DNA from: Gnetum montanum | Taxonomy: Eukaryota > Streptophyta > Gnetopsida > Gnetales > Gnetaceae | Assembly (NCBI GenBank): GCA_015680685.1 | Contig: MNCI01029653.1 | Location: 1,565-21,698 of the forward strand | DNA: 20,134 nucleotides | Direction: 5' to 3' | Shown here: positions 1 to 8,259 of the stretch, piece after piece | How positions within the stretch are numbered: the first letter of the stretch is position 1 | How the letters are laid out: each line of letters opens with the position of its first letter | Translations under genes and position numbers: made by a program | The notes under the pieces: model-generated | What the model saw: only the letters and a program-made list of their open reading frames with translations | What the model was told of the DNA's origin: nothing | Databases searched by the model: none

Positions 1-2
1 CC

Positions 3-128
3 AACTGGGAAGGGCCTTACTTGGTCATTAAAGCATTTGACAACGGAGCATTTAAGCTCGCTGATATGGAAGGGAATGAGTTTGCCAATCCAACCAATCA
101 CTTGTTCCTTAAACTGTTCTACATTTGA
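3..128 (+). CDS. Ty3/gypsy pol, integrase C-terminal tail (partial)
   Basis: Seen: an open frame entering from the left edge, 41 codons, ending in TGA at 126-128. It starts NWEGPYLVIKAF and continues GAFKLADMEG, then ends shortly after NPTNHLFLKLFY. Known: a W-x-G-P-Y motif followed by a Gly-Ala-aromatic/hydrophobic strand and a final N-x-x-x-L-K-x-(Y/F)-(Y/F) is the GPY/F module at the integrase C-terminus of gypsy elements. This module helps integrase multimerise and bind DNA. The tail ends right after it with no chromodomain, as in the Tat/Athila branch rather than chromoviruses, and the wording is closest to Tat-type tails. The stretch has no stops or frameshifts, unlike the other pol copies here, so this element may be younger. 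The rest of pol lies outside the window. Lineage is inferred by eye. Confidence 0.85.
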   Translation, partial: NWEGPYLVIKAFDNGAFKLADMEGNEFANPTNHLFLKLFYI

Positions 129-150
129 GTACAAGCTCAGGTATGTGCAA

Positions 151-556
151 GTCCTGGAGTCACGACTATAAACTGATACCACAGAATAGTCCTGGAGTCA
201 CAACTATAAACTGATACCACAGAAGAGTCCTGGAGTCATGACTATAAACTGATACCACAGAAGAGTCTTGGATCATGACTTAAAACTGGTACCACAGCTC
301 GTCCTGGAATCATGACGATAAACTGATACCACATAGAGTCCACAATGATGATAAACTAGCACCCATCCGGCACGATAGTAAACTGCCACGGTCGTACTCG
401 CCAGAGTTTGCTAAGACTATAAACTAGTTTTCCTCTTCATAGTCCGTTAAGACTAAAAACTGGCAATGTAACATCCACCATGACGCTAAACTGGCAATGT
501 CCAATGGGTCATGACATAAAACTAACCCATGATAGTCCGCCAAGATTATAAACCAA
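151..556 (+). repeat. 38-bp tandem repeat array in the 3' UTR of the left element
   Basis: Units beginning GTCCTGGAGTCA start at 151, 189, 227, 265 (GTCTTGG variant), 301 and 338, giving spacings of 38, 38, 38, 36 and 37. The first three units are nearly identical. To the right the unit decays, but its core GACTATAAACTG is still visible near 370, 413, 450, 481, 510 and 542, so about 12 iterations can be traced. The array starts 22 bp after the pol stop codon. Tandem repeats in the region between pol and the 3' LTR are a known habit of Tat/Ogre-type gypsy elements and can seed satellite DNA. The gradient from uniform to degenerate suggests recent amplification at the left end. Confidence 0.9.
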
Positions 557-1737
557 CAAGTTCATCTCTGGTTCCTCAATCCGCCGCCACATTCAAACTT
601 CATTAGAATCACTACATCGCTGGCCATCAGAAAATCCCACCAACATTGTTGCCACTCATATACAGTGCCTGAAATCACCTCCAATGTCTTTGTAACTGTG
701 TAATTCTAAGCTTGCTTATCCACTCATGGTTTTCTTATTTCCTTGGAGTTATGTTTGCAGGATGATACCCAGAGGTTTTCGCACAAGAATGCATTTCATC
801 ATAAGCAGCAAGATGGGACAATGTTCACAGCACACATGGCAAGACTAAATCAAACCATTCGCTAGTACATCCCCATCTCCCGACACACTCTCTATCTATT
901 CACCGACACAGTTTACTCAATCACACCTTTGATACACCCAGTACAACTAAAAATTTGAGCACGCTATTGCATACTGTAACACTTTGAAGCAATTGCAACA
1001 CACGACATAGCACTTGCGCATGAGTACAAAATCAAAGTAAAGTTTCTTTCCAAAAAAAATGGCAAGACCCTTGACACTTCCCATACAGGCCCCAGGCAGT
1101 TGTCTTGGAACTAAGTACTCATGTCAAAAATAGTCAAAAAACATCCAGCTGCATGGCTTTGGCTCTCAGCTAATAGGTTCCCCTAAACAAAGGGCCCTAT
1201 TCCTCCAAAGAATGTAAAACATCCTCCCATGGCTTTGGTCTTGCCAGCAAGTTCTCTTGAACACTACCCAAGAGTCTTGTTCTGCCAAAAGACGCACATC
1301 ACATGTCTAGATTCCAAGTCTGCTAAATAATGGCTATTGACAAGGACCAGCATGACACACACCAGAGCATCCCCTTTTCACCAAGCACAATTCCTTAGGC
1401 AGTTACTAGTCCCCACAATCCCCATTCTCCTACCAGCTACAAAATTCCATTATCCCAATCCCATGTACTACTGAACACAGTGCAATGACGTCTAGTCAAG
1501 TGGCAATAGACAAAGTCTCTATCAAGTTGCTTGTGGTGTTTTGTACTTCTTTGTCGACGCTTCTCAGGTCAATTCCTCCAAACGTCAACAAAGAGGGGCC
1601 AATGAAACACCACAAAACTTTCGAGCTAAGTACTTGTCCAACACCAAGTAGGACAGATGACCACAGCTACATCTGGTGTCGCACTTGGCAATTTCGGAGA
1701 TCCAATGCTTAATTTTCACTAAGTATGCGGTCCCAGC
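557..1737 (+). other. Non-coding 3' region and probable U3 of the left element
   Basis: I see no coding signal on either strand. Contents: an imprecise direct repeat with units starting at 1141 and 1219 (78-bp offset) sharing ATGGCTTTGG, and short purine runs. One run, AGATGGGA at 811-818, is followed by CAATGTTCAC and is a possible polypurine tract with an LTR start at 822. Another, AAAGAGGGG near 1588, is an alternative. Neither boundary can be confirmed without the 5' LTR. Confidence 0.5.
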
Positions 1738-2101
1738 GTATACGCCCAAGTGTACATTCCCAGCGTATACGTTCAAGTTCACAGTGTATACACCCAGCGT
1801 ACACACCTCACATGTACGCCCAACAGGTACAACAGATGCATACGCCCAGCAATAAGATCCCTGGAGATAGCATGGAAATAGCACTGCAGAACAAGATTTG
1901 GTACAAGGTAGAAAACATCAGCGTATACACCCCAGCATATATGCCTAGCACACTAGTGTATATGCCCAACATCCATCAGCATATACGCCAGCATCTACGA
2001 CATCTACGCCTAAGTCCGCATACGCCCAGCACATCAGCGTATACGCCCAGCACCTCCAACGTATACGCCCATAGTCTATGCTCGCTGCAGACAGCGTATA
2101 C
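1738..2101 (+). repeat. GTATAC palindrome array in U3 of LTR D
   Basis: The palindrome GTATAC occurs at 1738, 1765, 1786, 1923, 2039, 2061 and 2096, mostly inside the longer motif CAGCGTATACGCCCAG. Many one-base variants lie between (CATATACGCC, GTGTATATGCC, GCATACGCCC). The array ends about 100 bp upstream of the TATA box. The open reading frames across it on both strands are translations of the repeat and are not genes. A role as binding sites for a dimeric transcription factor is inference. Confidence 0.85.
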
Positions 2102-2156
2102 ACCCAGCAAATGTAACATATTGTACACTTGTAAATTTTATGCTCTTGCACCCGGT

Positions 2157-2209
2157 CAATGCGCCACGTGTCTCCCAACCCGAGTCCGCCGTCAAAACCC
2201 TGTATAAAA
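2157..2209 (+). promoter_or_regulatory. LTR D core promoter: G-box and TATA box
   Basis: CCACGTGTC contains the G-box CACGTG at 2165-2170, a plant bZIP/bHLH binding site. A canonical TATAAAA lies at 2203-2209. Transcription would be expected to start near 2235 on the plus strand. The order of repeat array, G-box and TATA box is that of an LTR U3 promoter. Confidence 0.75.
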
Positions 2210-2370
2210 GCCCAATTTTTCACGAAATCCAGGTGGGTTGGCAAAATTCCCAAAGCACACCAGAGAGCAGAGACGCTACGAACCAGAGCACAAAACCTTT
2301 TACGCTGGACAACCCTGTACGCTGAGCATNTCATTCTGTAATGCCATTGTTACATTTTCTTCCCAAAATC

Positions 2371-2486
2371 GTTTACAGTTTACATTAATTGTTGCATGTA
2401 TTCTGTTTTCGCTCGTTTACGTTATGCTCTATTTGCATTGGTTACACTGTTTACGCTTTGATTTACGCCCGTTACGCCGTTTACGC
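2371..2486 (+). repeat. TTTACG/TTACGC cluster in R/U5 of LTR D
   Basis: (G)TTTAC(G) or GTTACGC recurs at about 2371, 2378, 2415, 2441, 2449, 2462, 2471 and 2479. The TACGC(C) core is the same pentamer found in the U3 array upstream (GTATACGCCC), so both ends of the LTR are enriched in one short motif. Not coding. Confidence 0.6.
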
Positions 2487-2563
2487 ATAACCCAGCATAT
2501 AGCACTCTGGTGTACGTTCAAGGAAATCCTTGTCTGATCCGCGTGCGGACCACCCAAGGTACT

Positions 2564-2603
2564 CTACCTTCGTTCATTCCAGCTCACCCTCAGGCGAAGG
2601 TAG
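2564..2603. repeat. Inverted repeat (9-bp stem)
   Basis: CTACCTTCG at 2564-2572 is the exact reverse complement of CGAAGGTAG at 2595-2603, with a 22-nt loop. A smaller TCCGC-GT-GCGGA hairpin lies just before it at 2538-2549. This may be an RNA structure in U5 or simply chance. It lies close to the junction with the minus-strand pseudogene. Confidence 0.45.
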
Positions 2604-2637
2604 GGTCTTCTGTGCACGTCCTGTGATCCCACGGTCT

Positions 2638-3240
2638 CTATTTCCTTCCAGCCAGAGATCGACAATTTCGGACAGTACAAGCCTGCTTTAGGATTTCCAC
2701 CACATCTGCCCCAGTCTCGGGCAACCCTAGAGCCTGCACTATTAGCTCCAAAGAGTAAGAGACATAAATGTCTTTGATTCTTACTCTAGACCCTGGTTGT
2801 TGATTCATCCATAAGAGATAAGTCTCTCCTAAGTACCATTCACCACTAGTTGTCATGATTGGCCACATCAGAGAGTGTTGCAGTTGGAGCCTCACTTCTT
2901 CTTGCGCGTTCTCAAGGAATGGTCCAAAATTTAGCTCTTGAAGGACCATTCGCTGAATCTCACGCGGCATGATAGCATTAAGATAAGCTTGGGTCAAGGT
3001 GACCTCAAGCCATGGTGCTATCCTAGGAGTCTCATCCCCTTGCGATTGCTCACCAGGAATCTCCTCTTTAGGAATCTGATGGACAAATTCCACGTTAGGT
3101 CCTTCGCGGAGAGGCTCAGTTGCATGAGAGCCCTCTGCATGCTCTGGCGATTGCACTCCTCGTCCCCTTCCTGTGTGTGGGCACTTTTCCCTTGGTTGTG
3201 ATGATCCTTAGCCCCTTGGGTGCCTCAGTTTGGGTGCCAT
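2638..3240 (-). pseudogene. Broken reading frame of unknown family (gag-like or host-derived)
   Basis: Seen: on the minus strand an ATG at 3240-3238 opens MAPKLRHPRG and hits TAA at 3210-3208. The same frame then stays open to TAG at 2640-2638, about 190 codons. The first part is rich in Gly, Arg, Pro, Gln and Glu (GRGRG, then acidic stretches). The rest looks folded: APWLEVTLTQAYLNAIMP, GPFLENAQEEVRLQLQHSLM and a WYLGETYLLW stretch. Start codon and downstream frame agree, so one nonsense mutation inactivates it. The 3' end abuts LTR D, so D may have truncated it. I do not recognise the domain. A basic 'MAPK' start is common in plant retroelement gag proteins, so an unassigned gag is possible, as is a mobile host-gene fragment. 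No catalytic motif is visible. Confidence 0.5.
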
Positions 3241-3608
3241 CTACAATCAAACATAACCACCCATTAGACCATACATAAGTAGCTTAAGATGGTCCATATA
3301 CACCTTCTCAGTTTTACCAAGTTATGTTGTTGGCACAGGCACACCTTTAAGTCTCCTAAAGTGTTAATTTATGGGTTATAGCCAAAGTTTTCATAATTAA
3401 TCAACTAATTAATTTATTTATTTATTATACATAGGCATCACCCACCCACTACTGAGAGCATACCTCTGGTTGCTTAAAAGGGCAAGGATCGATTGATGCA
3501 TACACACGATGGAATGTAGGCACGTTGGGAAGTGTTAGGTAGAAAAAATGGCAAAATCTCCCCTCAGTTTGGATTGTAAATGATGAAAATTTCAAAGCGC
3601 AACAGGTG
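3241..3608 (-). other. Non-coding leader between TATA box and the unidentified ORF
   Basis: About 370 bp with no reading frame. It includes an AT-rich ATTTATTTATTTATT run near 3410-3426. The last bases before the ATG (TTGATTGTAG) resemble a splice acceptor. No convincing primer-binding site and no LTR-terminal CA were found at the leader/ORF boundary, so this cannot be called an LTR with confidence. Confidence 0.4.
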
Positions 3609-3651
3609 TATATATAGGGGTTAGGCACTGCATCGACAAGGCCCTGTATAC
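3609..3651 (-). promoter_or_regulatory. Minus-strand TATA box with upstream palindrome module
   Basis: TATATATA at 3609-3616 reads as a TATA box on the minus strand, directed at the pseudogene. Just upstream of it (higher coordinates) are CATCGACAAGGCC at 3631-3643 and GTATAC at 3646-3651. The first is nearly identical to a 13-mer in the U3 of LTR A (12180-12192), where a GTATAC also follows. Confidence 0.5.
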
Positions 3652-4130
3652 ATAGGGGTGTTTACCCATTGACCAACCCAAAAAAAGCCTGAAATGATGA
3701 ATTTGGAATGCCAAATTAGGGTAGTTGAAGCACGTGAGAGGCTCGGTCATGGATGAGGACATGAGGAAGGAAATTGGGTGCGAAAAAAAGTCAAAAAATA
3801 GGAGAACGGGACTCAAAAAGAACTCTGCGAGGAATAAATCAAATGATGAGACCTGGAAACTAGTCAACCATGAAATCCAAAGGACGGGAGGCTTAACAAG
3901 TAGGACCAAGGAGATGCAAGTGGGTCCTCCCCATAGTAAGTAATAGCCGTAGTAGCCCTTGCATAGCTCCAACACCAAGGTTTGTGGGCCTCGAGGCCAA
4001 GAAATGGTGCTTGCTAATTAAGACTCCAACCTAAGAGATCCCACCAGGGGATGAGAAGCCCATGGAAATCACGATGAACTTTCACCACATAAGACAAGCA
4101 ATGAGGTGAGTTACGAAGAGAAGTGGGTAA

Positions 4131-4146
4131 AGAGAGAGAGAGAGAC
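4131..4146 (+). repeat. (GA)n microsatellite
   Basis: An uninterrupted AG run of about 15 bp within a purine-rich stretch. Confidence 0.85.
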
Positions 4147-4426
4147 GAGAAAATGGAATTTCGATCGTCGGTCACATGAAACCCCATGTGAAGTTGTGGT
4201 TAAGTGACCCGGTAGAACCATTTCTGAGTTCAGACAAAAAACCATCTACATTCAATGACATCGTAGCAATAGACGAAGTCCCGGCCATCCCCCAAGGAAG
4301 CAAGAATGACCCCATAGAGAACCACTACTCCAATCAAATGTGAGAGGAAGGAAGTGAAATGGGACAAAGCTAGAGGGGACCAAGGAAGTCCCATAACTAG
4401 TGCTTGTGGCCCATGAGAGGCAGTCT

Positions 4427-4633
4427 AAGGGGTGTGCTTTGAATTTTCACAGTGATTCATTTTTCTTTTTTTTTCAGGGGAACCACACCATGCAAAGACC
4501 CATGCTTGTTCGCATGCATTCGACCAAGGGGTGTCCTTTGAATCCTCATGTTTATTTATTTTTGTTTCTTTTATCTTTTTTTTCTTCTTCTTCTTCTTTT
4601 TTTGAATTTTTCGATGAGGACCACACCATGCAA
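4427..4633 (+). repeat. Imperfect tandem duplication with expanded T-rich tract
   Basis: Two units each begin AAGGGGTGT(G/C)CTTTGAAT (4427 and 4526) and end ACCACACCATGCAA (4482 and 4620). The left markers are 99 bp apart and the right markers 138 bp apart, so the second unit has grown by about 39 bp. The growth is in its T/TTC-rich centre (about 4560-4605, including a TTC run). Confidence 0.8.
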
Positions 4634-4859
4634 GGTTGAACTACCCAAAAGCTTCCTTGGAGAGAAGGACGTGGAATAGTAGGGAATCCGTAAGGACATA
4701 CTAGCAACCTAGGAGATAGAATAGAGCAACGAATATTGCATTTCCCTTGAAGTCACACCCGATTCAAACCATTGGGTCATCCCCGAGTTTGGGAACTACA
4801 CAAGTCACACATTAATTATAATGTTTTTAAGTGAAGGGGTTGCATGTTCTCAATAGAAG

Positions 4860-5210
4860 GAAAACCATGGAATGGGTGAATGGGTGGATGACGTGAACTT
4901 ACTGCCGATGTTATGAACGGAGAATAGACATAAAGTCCAAAGATAACCATGCAAGAGCGGGAACTAGACAACTAGGTGGACTAGTGTACATTACCCATCG
5001 CCACAAAAACCATCCGCGCCAGACATCTGAAGACAATAAGATAATGTATTAGCAAGTACGTGAAAAAAATGAAACATACACAAAGAAATAAAAAATAATT
5101 AAAGAAAGGAAAAAAATATACGAAGAATTTGCAAACGTATGAACGATGGTGAAAAATAAAAATGTGTAAAACAAAAAATTTCAAAACGGTGAGGGGTGTA
5201 GTGGGATGGA
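4860..5210 (-). other. Post-pol non-coding region of element A, T-rich on the sense strand
   Basis: Colinear with 14770-15180 downstream of the second pol copy. Both share the order: a block around AGTCCAA(A/G)GATAA, then TAGCTACATT/TAGTGTACATT, then a long A-rich (plus strand) tract, then GGAGGAGA close to the end of pol. Translated on the minus strand the T-rich tract gives hydrophobic Phe/Leu-rich peptides in both copies. Low complexity explains most of this. Confidence 0.6.
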
Positions 5211-6440
5211 TCAGCAGGGATGAAGGTCTCCCCCATGACTGGGTGGACAGGAGGAGACGCGAAAAATGGAACGAGGTTCTCCTGGTGATGACAAGGCAGT
5301 TGCACTGGTTGAGTGGAGTTCACGAAAAGGTTTTAGTTGTTGGCAATTGACTAACTACATTTTGGTGGGGTCCTCAAGTTTTTGGATAAGCAAGGCCCTA
5401 GATGGGAAGGTTTCAGAGACAATGTAAGGTCCTTCCCACAGTGTTTGAAACTTGGTCTCTTGAGATACGTGTGAGGGGTTCCAATACAACACTTTGTCTC
5501 CACATCTAAATGTGACCTTCCGAATCCTAAGATCATGTTGTTTTTTGTTATAGGCCTTGTGGATCTCATTGGAAGATAGGGCCACTAATCGGTTCTCATC
5601 TAGCACACTTAAATTGATGAGTCATTCTCGTTGTGCTAGTGGAAGATCAAGGCCTAAGTCACTAGTGGTGGATAGTGTGTGGATTTTGGCCTGAATTGGA
5701 AGTGTTGGTAACTTTCCGTACACTAACTCATAGGGAGAGTACCCTATAGGAAATTTCCAAGTGGATTGATAGGCCCATAGGGCATCGTTGAGTTTGGTGC
5801 TCCAATCCCTCCTGTATTTGTTGATGGTTCAGGTAAGGATCTTGGTGATCTCCCTATTGGTGGCTTCAGCTTGCCCGTTGGCTTGGGGCTAATAGGGTGT
5901 TGTAAATTTATGTGTTACCCCTAAGCATTGCATAAGTTTCTGAAAAGTGACACTCATAAAATAAGTTCCATTATCAGAAATGAGTGCATGTGGCACTCCA
6001 AACCTATTGACAATTTGTTGCTGGACAAATCATGTGGTAGTTTTGGAAGAATAGTCGACGACGACTACTACTTTTGCCCACTTTGTACAGTAGTCCACAA
6101 CTACAATGATGTATGCCTTTCTGTTTCACAGGGGTGTAATGGGTCCCATGAAGTCGATACCCCAAATGTCAAAGGGCTCTAGTCGATGGATCCACTGTTG
6201 AGGTCCCTCCAACCATGCCGTCATTCCATTGTCCCTCTGGCATCATTCGTAGGAGTGGGCGAACCATTTTGCATCCCTAAAGATGGTGGGCTAGTAATAC
6301 CCTACAAGTAGGATCTTAATGGTGGTGCGGCATCCAGCATAGTGGCCCCCACAAGGGCCCTCATGAGCATCCTGGAGGACACGTAGTGTATCACCATCAA
6401 CGACACACCATCGAACTAAGCCATCTGCACATACCTTGTA
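5211..6440 (-). pseudogene. Element A integrase (inactivated)
   Basis: Integrase joins element cDNA to the genome. Seen on the minus strand: an N-terminal zinc-finger-like stretch (HEGPCGGHY near 6340, later CQRD), then the catalytic core. Catalytic Asp 1 lies in GIDFMGP (codon 6153-6155), Asp 2 in SDNGTYF (5973-5975) and Glu in PQANGQAEAT (5865-5867). All three are in one frame, with 59 and 35 residues between them, the classical D,D(35)E spacing. LWEGPYIV marks the C-terminal GPY module, and VNCQQLKPF lies just past an in-frame TAG at 5355-5357. The frame finally closes at TGA 5211-5213. Other in-frame stops lie just after the first Asp (TGA), before FVQQQ (TGA) and inside the PY-PQANGQ motif (TAG). 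The VNGQ-LKP-type ending without a chromodomain fits Athila. The triad survives but the protein cannot be made. Confidence 0.88.
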
Positions 6441-7085
6441 AAGGTGACCATTGATCTCCATGAAATGCTTGGCCTTATGGAGAAACTGATGTTTCTACCG
6501 ATGGTTCCACTCCTTTGGCAACTCTTGAGTGGTGAGGTAGGTGAGGATGTGGCTGAACCAAGGGGATTCCTTGGGCACTTGCAGATCAACTGCACTTGTG
6601 AAGAGGAGTTCATCTGGAAATTGGTTGGATAAGGGCTCCTCCTCTTCTGCATCATCCCATTGCAACCAATACAAGTGGTTAGCAACCACATTCTCGGTCC
6701 CCTTCCAATCTACCATGATAAGATCAAACTCCTGAAGAATCACCAGCCACCAGATTATGCGAGGGCTCACCGTTGATTTTTTCATCAGGAACCAGATAGC
6801 ACTGTGGTCAATATGCACAAACACCTCATATCCGAGCACATAGTGCTGAAATTTGTCCAAGGCGAACACCACCATCATCAACTCCTTTTCAGTGGTGGTG
6901 TAGTTTAGCTGAGCACCCACAATGCTATGGCTTGCACAGTGGATATAATATGTATGTTTCTGATCATCACACTATGTAAGCACAGCTCCCAAGGCATAGT
7001 TGGATGCGTCTGTTATAATGTGAAAGGGTCTAGACCAATCAGGTGCCTATAGAACTGGAGTTTCTACGATTTTCTGTTTTAGCAC
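6441..7085 (-). pseudogene. Element A RNase H (inactivated)
   Basis: RNase H removes RNA from the RNA-DNA hybrid during reverse transcription. Seen: IITDASNYALGAVLT with the first catalytic Asp (codon 7008-7010) and an in-frame TAG right after it. AQLNYTTTEKEL follows with the catalytic Glu, then FVHIDHSAI with another catalytic Asp, LQEFDLIMVDWKGTENVVA, and a linker ending in SPWFSHILTYL that leads to integrase. It is in the same frame as integrase but not the same as RT. The frame change sits at about 7075-7100, where this copy is 17 nt shorter than the second pol copy. Confidence 0.87.
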
Positions 7086-8259
7086 ATTCCTTGGTCCAGA
7101 TGAACAGAGCATCCTTCTTTGTAAGTTCTACCAATATCTTGACGATCTTCAAGAATTTTTCAATGAAACGCCGGTAGTAACCAGTGTGTCCAAGGAATGA
7201 CCAAACATCTTTAATGGTACTTGGTTGATGGGTGATTCCTTGGATGACCCTAATCTTTTTAGGATCTACACTAATCCTTGTTTGTGAGATGTGATGCCCC
7301 AGCACAATGCCTTCTTAGACCATCAAATGGCCATTCTACTAATTGAGCCATAGATTAGTGTCTACACACCTTTTTAGAACCTACTCCAAATGGCCCAAGG
7401 CTTGCTCGAATGTGGCCCCATAGGTAGAGAAGTCATCCATGAAGACTTCTACCCCATTGCCAATTTGTTGCTAGAAGATGCTTAGGACAAGGCATTGGAA
7501 TGTAGTAGGCACATTGCACAGGCCAAAGGGCATCTTCTTATATGCGAAAGTCCCCCATGGACTTGTGAACATTGTTTTGGCCTAGTCCTCTGGTGCTATT
7601 TGGATTTGGTTATAACCACTGTAACCATCCAAAATGTTGTAGTAGCGGTGCCCTGCGATGGTGTCCAACACCTGGTCCAAAAATGGGAGCAGGAAGTGGT
7701 CCTTGAAGGTCGCCATATTGAGTAGCTAGAAATCAATACAGACCCTCCACTTGCCACCTTTCTTGGGCACAATAACAAGTGGGCTAACCCATTCGCTATC
7801 GACAATAGAATAAATGAACCCCACCTTTAGCAATTGTTCGATCTCATCTTTTACGACCTACTTCAATTTGGGATTCAATCATCTTTGTGGCTATCATCAT
7901 GGTTTCATGGAAGGGTCAATATAGATCCAATGCTGGCAGACCTTGGGATTAACTCCAGTCAACTCATGATATGACCATGCGAATGCAACAACCCATTTTT
8001 TTACCACCTTTAGCAATCTCTTTTTTTGTTTAGGAGCAAGGGTGGCATTGATGATTACCAGCTTTCCATTTTGCAAAAATGCATATTCCAAATGATCCTG
8101 TAAAGACTCTAGCTCCAGGGGCTCTTGTTTGAAGCTCTCAAGGATTTGTAGCTTCCCCCAATCATCATGGTCATCAACAATGGAGACTTGTTGATGAACC
8201 TCTTCCATTTCATCCATGCTTTCAACGTAGGCTTGCACAAGCCCCTCATAAGATTCCAT
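7086..8259 (-). pseudogene. Element A reverse transcriptase (inactivated)
   Basis: RT copies element RNA into DNA. Seen on the minus strand: a linker (LELESLQDHLEYAFL) typical of Athila/Tat just before RT, then VPKKGGKWRVCIDF (first catalytic Asp), LLNMATFKDHFLLP, LDGYSGYNQIQIAPED, the catalytic FMDD box at 7432-7443, and the thumb/connection LGHHISQTRISVDPKK with FLGHTGYYRRFI. In-frame stops include TAG after VCIDF, TAG at 7471-7473 (ten codons before FMDD) and TAG after FEQALGHLE. The catalytic aspartates are intact. The domain ends at FIWTKECAKTE, where the frame is lost. Confidence 0.9.

Larger units (their letters stand above)
822..2637 (+). mobile_element. LTR D (probable 3' LTR of the left element), boundaries approximate
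   Basis: The region contains a plus-strand promoter (G-box, TATA box), a repeat-rich U3 upstream and an R/U5-like stretch downstream. It lies in the position of a 3' LTR after a gypsy pol end and its 3' UTR. The left edge (TG at 822) is a guess based on a short purine tract. The right edge is placed where the unidentified minus-strand reading frame starts being recognisable. No matching second LTR or target duplication is in the window. It does not share the conserved blocks of LTRs A, B, S and C, so it is a different family. There is an N at 2330. Confidence 0.45.
3652..4859. other. Gene-free region, probably distal 3' part of element A or its flank
   Basis: Purine-rich on the plus strand, with no supported gene. 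The short plus-strand frame at 3725-3943 is highly charged low-complexity translation and shows no domain. A 3' LTR of element A would be expected near here by comparison with the second pol copy, but none of the conserved LTR blocks (AATAAAGATGA, TGCCC-AGTAGGAGTC, terminal TGATGA) is present. A CACGTG at about 3731 is the only regulatory-looking site. Confidence 0.5.

Noticed and set aside
151-345. CRISPR-like array
   Set aside because: The whole 38-bp unit repeats with no unique spacers, and the context is a plant retrotransposon.
1725-2207. 160-codon plus-strand reading frame (and a minus-strand frame at 1945-2334)
   Set aside because: Both are translations of the GTATAC repeat array (recurring Tyr-Thr-Pro-Ser), overlap the LTR promoter and read through an N; no domain.
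2140-2537. Three overlapping plus-strand frames after the LTR D TATA box
   Set aside because: Two contain the ambiguous base at 2330; no conserved motif, and all lie in R/U5-like sequence.
3222-3239. Possible tRNA-Lys-type primer-binding site (TGGCACCCAAACTGAGGC on the minus strand)
   Set aside because: Only about 14 of 18 positions fit, no LTR-terminal CA precedes it, and the same bases form the ATG start of a frame that continues downstream.
3241-3760. 3' LTR of element A
   Set aside because: It has a minus-strand TATA box and palindromes, but none of the conserved blocks or termini of LTRs A, B, S and C.
3725-3943. 72-codon Lys/Arg/Glu-rich plus-strand frame
   Set aside because: Charged low-complexity peptide from purine-rich DNA; no homologous frame near the second copy and no promoter.
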